DNA from: Rhodobacterales bacterium
GTDB taxonomy: Bacteria > Pseudomonadota > Alphaproteobacteria > Rhodobacterales > Rhodobacteraceae
Assembly (NCBI GenBank): GCA_015654855.1
Contig: JAATGA010000467.1
Span: 1 to 34,438, forward strand
DNA: 34,438 nucleotides
Direction: 5' to 3'
This document shows, piece after piece, positions 27,932 through 34,438 of this stretch. The translations under genes were made by a program, and so were the position numbers. A model generated the notes under the pieces. It was not told the origin of the DNA. It saw only the letters and a program-made list of their open reading frames with translations, and searched no databases. Every line of letters begins with the position of its first letter. Position 1 is the stretch's first letter.

Positions 27932-29263
27932 TCACAGAGCCGCCGGGACCTTTGCTTCTGCCTCGCTCCGCGCCGGGATGTGCGAGAAGATGCGTTCGTA
28001 GGCCGCCAGCAGATGCGGCACCGAATGATCCCAGGACAGACGCTCCAGCACCCGTGCCCGGCCGATCCTGCCCATCCGCGCCCGCGCCTCGGGGTCGTCG
28101 ATCAGCGCCGCGATCTTCGCCGCGAAATCCTTCGGATCGTTGGCGGCGGCGTAAAGCGAGGCCTCGCCGGCGCTGGCCTTGCCCTCGGTCAGCTCGAACT
28201 GCACCGAGGGTTTTTCTAGGGTCATGTACTCCATGACCTTGTTCATGGTCGAGATGTCGTTCATCGCGTTTTTCGGATCGGGCGCCACGCCGATGTCGCA
28301 GGTGTTCAGCACCGCCAGCAGATCCTCGCCATACATCGGGCCGGTGAAGGTGAAATAATCGTCCAGCCCATGGGCCGCGACATCCTTCTTCACCTCTTCC
28401 AGATGCGGGCCGAAGCCGACGATGGCGAAATGCACGTCCGAATAGCCCAGGGTGCGGATCAGGTGGTCGGCGGCATCGACCAGAAGATCCATACCCTCCT
28501 GCTGGCCGATCACGCCGACATAGCCCATCAGGATCGACTTGCCCTTCTTGAAGGCGGGTTGCGGGGGGCGGATCTCGAACTTCTCGATCCGTGGGGCGGA
28601 TCGCACGACGAAGACATCCTCGGGCTTCATCTTGCCGCGTGTCATGGCAATGCGCCGGAAGCTTTCGTTCGTCGCCATTGAAACGGAGGCGGTCATGAAG
28701 GTCATCCGCTCCCACAGCAGCATGACCTTGTAGAGCAGGCCCTTCTTGCCGAATTTGGCCTCGAACAGTTCAGGGCAAACATCGTGATGGTCGAACAGAT
28801 AGTGCACCCCTGACAGCCGGTAGCGCAGCGCCAGCAGGAAAACTAGGTCGGGCGGGTTGCAGCCGTGGATCACGTCGAAGCCGCGCTCGCGCCGGACTTT
28901 CCGCGCCAGGCGGAACATATGCCATAAAGCCGCGCCATATTCGCGGGCATAAGCGGCCGCGCCCGAATGCGCCTCGGCCGGTTCGGGGTAGCGGTAGATA
29001 TGGACGCCGTCGATCACCTCGTAATACTTGTCCCAACCGCGCCCCGTGGGGCAAATGACGGAAACGGCGTAGCCATGGGCGACCAGTGTCGTAGCCTCCA
29101 GCCAGACCCGGCGGTCCAGCGGCACGGGCAGGTTTTCGACCACGATCAGCACGCGGCGGTGGGCGGGGCCGGCCATCGTCACACCGCCTTTGCCGACTGC
29201 CCCCGGGATCGCGCCGGCTGCCGGAACCGTGGTCAGGGCGGACTTCAGGGCGGTGCTGTTCAT
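27932..29263 (-). CDS. Glycosyltransferase family 4
   Basis: ATG at 29263; VLIVVENLPVPLDRRVWLEATTLVAHGYAVSVICPTG, YLFDHHDVCPELFEAKFG, GYVGVIGQQEGMDLLVDAADHL, NTCDIGVAPDPKNAMNDISTMNKVMEYM. Confidence 0.9.
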   Translation of the reverse strand: MNSTALKSALTTVPAAGAIPGAVGKGGVTMAGPAHRRVLIVVENLPVPLDRRVWLEATTLVAHGYAVSVICPTGRGWDKYYEVIDGVHIYRYPEPAEAHSGAAAYAREYGAALWHMFRLARKVRRERGFDVIHGCNPPDLVFLLALRYRLSGVHYLFDHHDVCPELFEAKFGKKGLLYKVMLLWERMTFMTASVSMATNESFRRIAMTRGKMKPEDVFVVRSAPRIEKFEIRPPQPAFKKGKSILMGYVGVIGQQEGMDLLVDAADHLIRTLGYSDVHFAIVGFGPHLEEVKKDVAAHGLDDYFTFTGPMYGEDLLAVLNTCDIGVAPDPKNAMNDISTMNKVMEYMTLEKPSVQFELTEGKASAGEASLYAAANDPKDFAAKIAALIDDPEARARMGRIGRARVLERLSWDHSVPHLLAAYERIFSHIPARSEAEAKVPAAL

Positions 29264-29676
29264 GGTTTTGCCTCGATGGTCTTGCCGTGCGCGAGAGGAA
29301 TGCGCCCTCTCCTTAGTCGTGGATTGCAAATCTTTTCTGTCATGACGCGCCGCAGCCCGGGATTGCGACGACATGGGGAACCGGAAAGCGCACCGGATAC
29401 GCCCCGTCAATGTGAAGGAGGGTGGACGACTTGTCCATGGCGCCGCGCCGCAGCACAGGCGTGAGATTCAGGTAATAGGAGGATTATCGCCAAATCTGAT
29501 GCGATTTTGCCGATATTATGTGCGACCCATCGCAAACCCTGCGCCGCAGGGGTAGAATTCGCCGCGCCGCAGCGTGCCCTGGCGCCACGAAACGCCAAAA
29601 GACCGTGCTATGCTTGGCGTGTGCGGAAATCCGGGTCTATATTGCAACCGATGGTTTACGAAGGGATGGGCCGCCA

Positions 29677-30678
29677 ATGCCGGACGGGCAGAAAGATCTG
29701 ACTTTGTCCGACCGCGCCGCGGAAGGCGATGCGATGCCGCGCGCGCAGCCCGAGCTGACGGTCATCGTCGTCAGCTACAACACCGCGGCGCTGACGCTGG
29801 CGGCCTTGCGCACGCTTTACGAACAGACGACCCGCACGGATTTTCGCTGTGTGGTCTGGGACAACAACTCCCCGGACGGTTCGGTCCAGGCGGTGGCGGC
29901 GGCCTTTCCGCAGGTGGACCTGGTGGCCTCGAAGGACAATCTCGGCTTTGCCCGCGCCAACAATGTGGTGGCCGGACAGGCCACGACGCCCTGGCTGCTG
30001 CTGCTGAACCCCGATACCGAGGTGCGTGACGGCGCGGTGGACCGGCTGATGGATTTCGCCCGCGCCCACCCGGAGGCCGGGATCTGGGGCGGGCGGACGG
30101 TCTTTCCCGACGGCACGCTCAACATCGCCTCCTGCTGGGGCAGGATGACGCCGTGGAGCGTAACCTGCCGGTCTCTGGGCCTCAGCGCCGCCTTTCCGAA
30201 ATCGGAACTCTTCAACCCCGAGGCCTATGGCGCATGGGCCCGCGACACGGTGCGCGAGGTCGACATCGTGGTCGGCTGCTTCCTGCGGATCCGGCGCGAT
30301 CTTTGGAACGAACTCGGCGGGTTCGACCTGAAATACTACATGTATGGCGAGGAGGCCGACCTCTGTCTGCGCGCCGCCGCCAGGGGCTGGCGCCCGATGA
30401 TCGACCCCGAATCCCAGATCATGCATATCGTCGGCGCCTCCGCCGGGCGGGCCAGTAACAAGGTCATCCAGGTGCTGAAGGCGCGCAGCACGCTGATCCG
30501 CGACCACTGGGCGGGGTCCTGGGTGTCGTATGGCATCGCGGTGATGTGGCTGGGATTCGGGCTGCGCTGGCTGGTGACGCGGCCTCTGGCCCTGGCGCCG
30601 AATCCCGGGCTGAAGGCCAGGGCGCGGAACTGGTCCGACATCTGGCGCGCGCGGCGCGACTGGCTGGCGGGATATTGA
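29677..30678 (+). CDS. Glycosyltransferase family 2 (rhamnosyltransferase-like)
   Basis: ATG at 29677; ELTVIVVSYNTAALTLAALRTLYEQT, VVWDNNSPDGS, NLGFARANNVVAGQA, LLNPDTEV, YYMYGEEADLCLRAAARGW. Confidence 0.92.
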   Translation: MPDGQKDLTLSDRAAEGDAMPRAQPELTVIVVSYNTAALTLAALRTLYEQTTRTDFRCVVWDNNSPDGSVQAVAAAFPQVDLVASKDNLGFARANNVVAGQATTPWLLLLNPDTEVRDGAVDRLMDFARAHPEAGIWGGRTVFPDGTLNIASCWGRMTPWSVTCRSLGLSAAFPKSELFNPEAYGAWARDTVREVDIVVGCFLRIRRDLWNELGGFDLKYYMYGEEADLCLRAAARGWRPMIDPESQIMHIVGASAGRASNKVIQVLKARSTLIRDHWAGSWVSYGIAVMWLGFGLRWLVTRPLALAPNPGLKARARNWSDIWRARRDWLAGY

Positions 30679-30814
30679 CGGCGATTGCCGATGATTTGGG
30701 GGCGGAAGCGGAAATCTGTTGCCAGATCCGGCCGACATTGCTGAAAAAGGCGGGACGTTTGTCCTTCCTTGCCGCATGAGCTGGATCTTCCCGGGATCCG
30801 GGCGGCGACGACCT

Positions 30815-30834
30815 GTATTTGTCGGGACAAATAC
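30815..30834. promoter_or_regulatory. 20-bp inverted repeat upstream of the acyltransferase gene
   Basis: GTATTTGTC-GG-GACAAATAC, perfect 9-bp arms. Confidence 0.4.
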
Positions 30835-30908
30835 GGACAGGATTCACGGCGATGTCCGTGGCGGGATCGGGGCGGGAACAACCCCGCCGCCCGGCGGGAG
30901 GAACAAAG

Positions 30909-31412
30909 ATGACCGAGGCGGCCCCGGCACATAAAAAGGCTCGCAAGCGCATATTGCACAAGCTGGATGGGTTGCGCATCGCGCTCGTGGCGTTCTGGCG
31001 GTTGTATTACACTAAGGTATGGGGGATGGATATTCACCCCACGGCGGTCTTTTCGCTTTCGGCGAAGTTCGATCGCACCTTTCCGATCGGCGTGCATGTG
31101 GGCAAGAACTCCTGGATCGCCTTCGAGTCGCGGATCCTGACCCATGACCGCACCCGGGGTCTTTATCTGCACACCCGGATCGGCGAGAACTGCTTCATCG
31201 GCGGGCGCAGCCTGATCCTGCCGGGGGTGGAGATCGGCGACAATTGCGTGATCGGCGCGGGTTCGGTGGTGACGAAATCGGTGCCGCCGCGGTCGCTGGT
31301 GGCAGGGAATCCGGCACGGATCATCCGCTCGGATATCGATGTGGTTGAATACGGCCGTTTCCGCACGGCCGATGCCACCGAAAGCGCGCTTGCGGAAAAA
31401 GGCTTGGCGTGA
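30909..31412 (+). CDS. WcaF-like hexapeptide acyltransferase
   Basis: ATG at 30909; [39 protein letters not shown]...[52 protein letters not shown]. Confidence 0.88.
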   Translation: MTEAAPAHKKARKRILHKLDGLRIALVAFWRLYYTKVWGMDIHPTAVFSLSAKFDRTFPIGVHVGKNSWIAFESRILTHDRTRGLYLHTRIGENCFIGGRSLILPGVEIGDNCVIGAGSVVTKSVPPRSLVAGNPARIIRSDIDVVEYGRFRTADATESALAEKGLA

Positions 31413-32137
31413 GGCGCGGGCGCGGGGCGGTTCTCGCATCGCTCGCCGCGGCTGCCGCGATCTGCGCCGCTTTCATCCTGCGGCCAGCGCCCGATCTTCT
31501 GCCGCAGGACAGGGGTTTGCCGCCCGTCCGGGCCCCGGCGGCGGGGGAGCCGCTGCGGATCGTGGTCCTGGGAACCAGCCTGACCGCTTGGTACGACTGG
31601 CCCGACCGGCTGGGCGCGGATCTTGCGGAATGTCTTGGCCGGCTCGTCGAGGTCGGAACCGTGGCGAAGGGGGGCATGGGTTCGGAGTGGGGTCTGGGCC
31701 AGGTGGCGGCCGTGGCGGCACTGGCCCCCGATATCGTGCTGATGGAATTCGCGATCAACGATGCCGATCTGCGCCGGATGACCTCGCTTTCCGCCAGCAC
31801 ACAGACGCATCGTCGGTTGGTGGCGGATCTGCGCGCGGCGCGGCCGGGGGTGCGGATCGTGTTGATGACCATGAACCCGGCGCGCGGCCTGCGCGGGGCG
31901 CTGCGCCCTCGTCTTGGCGCCTGGTACGCCGGTTACCGCGCCCTGGCCGCGGAACTGGATACCGGGCTGGTCGACCTTTATCCGCGCTGGCTGGCGCGGC
32001 AGAATCCGGCGGAGGGAACGGGCGACGGCGTGCATCCCGACCCGGATGTGACCGCCGGAATGATCCTGCCGGTTCTGGTGCCCTATCTTGCGGATCTGGC
32101 CGGAGCCGGGGCTGCGGAGGGGTGCGGCCCCGCCTGA
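31409..32137 (+). CDS. SGNH/GDSL-type hydrolase, exported or membrane-anchored
   Basis: N-terminal hydrophobic segment; [35 protein letters not shown]; 4-bp overlap with the upstream acyltransferase. Confidence 0.78.
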   Translation: MRRGRGAVLASLAAAAAICAAFILRPAPDLLPQDRGLPPVRAPAAGEPLRIVVLGTSLTAWYDWPDRLGADLAECLGRLVEVGTVAKGGMGSEWGLGQVAAVAALAPDIVLMEFAINDADLRRMTSLSASTQTHRRLVADLRAARPGVRIVLMTMNPARGLRGALRPRLGAWYAGYRALAAELDTGLVDLYPRWLARQNPAEGTGDGVHPDPDVTAGMILPVLVPYLADLAGAGAAEGCGPA

Positions 32138-32179
32138 TCCCGCCGGCCGGGGCCGGCGGGCGCCGCCTTGAGTTAGGTT

Positions 32180-32887
32180 TCAGCGCCCGGTCATCCGCAG
32201 CACGACCGTCACCGTGCGCAGGATCAGACCCAGATCGTGCGGCAGCGAGGCTGCGTTATAATAGCTTTCGTCAAAGCGCACGCGGTCGACGAAACGGGTC
32301 GTGCCGCGCCCGTCCACCTGCCAGGCGCCGGTCACGCCGGGCCGCATATGGAAATAGGCGCGCCCGCCGGCCTCGGTATAGAGAGCCTGCTGCGCGGGCA
32401 TGAAGGGGCGGGGGCCGACGATGCTCATCTCGCCCCTCAGGATGTTCCACAGCTGCGGCAGTTCATCAAGGCTGGTCTTACGCAGGAGATGGCCGATCCG
32501 GGTGATGCGCGGATCGTTGGCAAGCTTCTGATGCTCGTGCCATTCGTGGGCGATCCGGGGATCGGATTCGCACATTTTACGCAGCCGCTCCTCGGCGTCG
32601 ACGGCCATGGTGCGCAGTTTCCAGCAGTTGAAGATCCGCCCGTCGCGCCCGACGCGCGGCTGATAATAGAAGCCCGGGCCGCCGTCGCGCCGCACCAATG
32701 CCCAGAGAACCAGGATCAGCGGCAGAAAGGTCGGCAAAGCCAGAGCCATGACCAGCACGTCGAAAACCCGCTTGCCGCGGTTGAAATAGAAACCTGAACG
32801 GATGCCGGTTTTGCCCGAGGCGGCAACGCGAGCGGGGGAAAATGCGGTTACATCAATATCAACAGTCGTCTTTGCCTGGGTGCTCAT
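32180..32887 (-). CDS. Undecaprenyl-phosphate sugar phosphotransferase (ExoY/WcaJ family)
   Basis: ATG at 32887; [109 protein letters not shown]. Confidence 0.95.
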   Translation of the reverse strand: MSTQAKTTVDIDVTAFSPARVAASGKTGIRSGFYFNRGKRVFDVLVMALALPTFLPLILVLWALVRRDGGPGFYYQPRVGRDGRIFNCWKLRTMAVDAEERLRKMCESDPRIAHEWHEHQKLANDPRITRIGHLLRKTSLDELPQLWNILRGEMSIVGPRPFMPAQQALYTEAGGRAYFHMRPGVTGAWQVDGRGTTRFVDRVRFDESYYNAASLPHDLGLILRTVTVVLRMTGR

Positions 32888-33129
32888 AATGGCAATGCCT
32901 CCAGCATACGGCGAATTGGCGAACAGCCTGACCATTTTCGGGCCGGACTTAGACACGGGGACCGAAATTAATGCTTTCTCAACTCTGAATATGGTCCTCC
33001 ATGATTCGCTGCAAGTGCGAAGGGAGTCCGATGGCGGATAATCTCCGTCTGTCCAGATATTTGCATGACAATGCCGCATGGTCCCGAGAATCCGACTAAT
33101 ATACAAGCATCGAGCCAGGCTTTCCGGTC

Positions 33130-33230
33130 TCTGCAGGGGGGATATATAATAAAAAAACGCAATATTTTGTATGTTAATGAATGTGTTACAAAGATGCTTC
33201 TCGCGAAGCATGTCCCCCGCGAGGACATCT
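33130..33230. promoter_or_regulatory. AT-rich promoter-like island plus tandem hairpins upstream of the ExoY-like gene
   Basis: GGATATATAATAAAAAAACGCAATATTTTGTATGTTAATG (~33141-33180); hairpins ATGCTTC-TCGC-GAAGCAT (33194-33211) and TGTCC-N7-GGACA (33211-33227). Confidence 0.4.
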
Positions 33231-33530
33231 CTCTTGCGGGGCGAAGGTCTGGCGGCGAAGGTCTGGCGGCGGCGCCGGCAGCCTTTGCAGTTGCAGCGGG
33301 AAGCGCGGAATTGCCTGCCTTGCGCATCGTTCCGGCGATAATTCGCCAACAATCTGGGATAGCGAGCAGGGATTGTCCCGTGATCGGAAACTCCCCGGGC
33401 CGGGACAGGCGGCCAAGGCTGTCGTACGGGCTATAGTTCGATGCGCGCCGCTATCTGTCCGGCATTGCCGGGACCGACCCGCCACGCCCGATCTGCGATC
33501 GCTTTTTGCGGAGCGACGGGGTGCCTCTGC

Positions 33531-34438
33531 CTACTTGCCCAGAAGACGTTTCGCCGTCTTGATCCCTTGGGGGCCCAGGATGTCCCGGGCCATCCGGCGG
33601 GCCACGGTCTTGCGGTTAGGATCGACAGTTTTCATCATCTTCAGCGCAGTGGCGTCGTCCTCGGCCTCGACGAAAACTTCCATAAGGACCGGGCGATCCA
33701 GCTTTTCGGTCGTCAGGAACCGGACGAAGGCGGGGCCTGCCTCCTGCTTGCCCGAGACGGGGATGTATTCAAGGCCAAGGGCCGCCGCATAGCCGCGCAC
33801 CAGATCGGGGGATTTCTCGCCGAAATGGCCGCCCGCCGCGATGAAGGTATCGGCATCATTGCCGAAGGCCGAGGCGGGGTGGCTTTTCAGTTTGAACTCG
33901 ATCCCCTTGCCATTGTTGACCATCAGGATGCGCACGTTCGGGCCAAGGTGCCGGTTCCCCAGCACGTTCATGTCGTAGAAGAACGCCAGATCCCCGGTCA
34001 CCAGATAGAACAGCCGGTCCGTGTCGGCCAGCGAGGCGCCGACCAGTGTCGACATGCAGCCGTCGATGCCAAAGCCGCCGACGTTCGACGAGGAGTTCAC
34101 CCCCTCGGGCAGATCGAAGAAATTCCACGACCGAAGGCTGTTCAGGATGGCGAAATGCACCACAGAACCTGCGGGGATGTCCTTGCTGAACTTCGAGGCC
34201 AGCCAGATGTTCGACAGCGGCAGATCGGGCAGTTTCGAGCGTTTCTCTTCCAGCGCGGCCTTGCAGGTGTCGAAAAATCCGGTCTGGCGCGGCGCGATTT
34301 CGGAATACATGCGGAAGAACCGCGTCTCGGACATCTCGAACACATAGCGCAGCTTGCGGAAGGTGTCGCGCAGCTCGCCATCCGGGCTGACCCGCCAGAC
34401 CTGTTTGGCCGAAAGGGTGAGCGTCTCATAATCGCCCG
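33531..34438 (-). CDS. Thiamine-diphosphate-dependent enzyme, MenD-like C-terminal portion (partial, runs off window)
   Basis: GGFGIDGCMSTLVGASLADTDRLFYLVTGDLAFFYDMNVLGNRHLGPNVRILMVNNGKGIEF (ThDP motif GDx...NN). The frame stays open upstream of 34343 (..YETLTLSAKQVWRVSPDGELRDTFRKLRYVFEMSETRFF), so the 5' end lies beyond 34438. Confidence 0.82.
   Translation of the reverse strand, partial: GDYETLTLSAKQVWRVSPDGELRDTFRKLRYVFEMSETRFFRMYSEIAPRQTGFFDTCKAALEEKRSKLPDLPLSNIWLASKFSKDIPAGSVVHFAILNSLRSWNFFDLPEGVNSSSNVGGFGIDGCMSTLVGASLADTDRLFYLVTGDLAFFYDMNVLGNRHLGPNVRILMVNNGKGIEFKLKSHPASAFGNDADTFIAAGGHFGEKSPDLVRGYAAALGLEYIPVSGKQEAGPAFVRFLTTEKLDRPVLMEVFVEAEDDATALKMMKTVDPNRKTVARRMARDILGPQGIKTAKRLLGK

Noticed and set aside
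27915-27950. GGTCCC...GGGACC as a bidirectional terminator between the small ORF and the GT4
   Set aside because: Six-base arms with a ~24-nt loop and no T-run; too weak and partly inside the GT4 3' end.
31339-32403. 354-aa plus-strand ORF overlapping the SGNH hydrolase
   Set aside because: Out-of-frame shadow of the SGNH gene and of the ExoY-like gene on the other strand; composition is Arg/Gly/Ala-biased.

Overview
The window has a high-GC, alphaproteobacterial (Rhodobacteraceae-like) character. It looks like part of a plasmid or chromid whose cargo is an exopolysaccharide/capsule locus. The left edge has a plausible replication/partition region: a DnaA box, three 22-bp iteron-like repeats, an AT-rich stretch, then parA and parB with two related parS-like palindromes. 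After that come a UDP-glucuronate 4-epimerase and a ruined ugd. A visibly less GC-rich specificity block follows (Tat-exported beta-helix protein, GT4s, acyltransferase, Wzy-like polymerase). Next is an assembly/export operon (wza-wzb-wzc-wzx, two hexapeptide acyltransferases, Zn-ribbon SDR, glycosyltransferase), then yjbH and a yjbF-like gene, a decayed SDR epimerase, the dTDP-L-rhamnose operon (rmlC-B-D-A), a GT4, a GT2/acyltransferase/SGNH hydrolase cluster, an ExoY/WcaJ-type initiating phosphotransferase, and a partial MenD-like ThDP enzyme. The most unusual observations are: (i) three polysaccharide genes carry readable disabling lesions (ugd TAA at codon 21 plus truncation; wzx one in-frame TAA with both halves intact; an SDR epimerase with frameshifts/nonsense at its YxxxK motif); (ii) parS-like palindromes in the parA-parB gap and inside parB, with a near-identical perfect palindrome 22 kb away inside rmlD; (iii) palindromes/hairpins in the wza, rml, acyltransferase and exoY leader regions; (iv) a MenD-like enzyme in a polysaccharide locus. 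I found no convincing tRNA, rRNA, CRISPR array or intact mobile element. No single feature can be asserted from sequence alone to be a new system. All family names come from motif recognition, not database searches.
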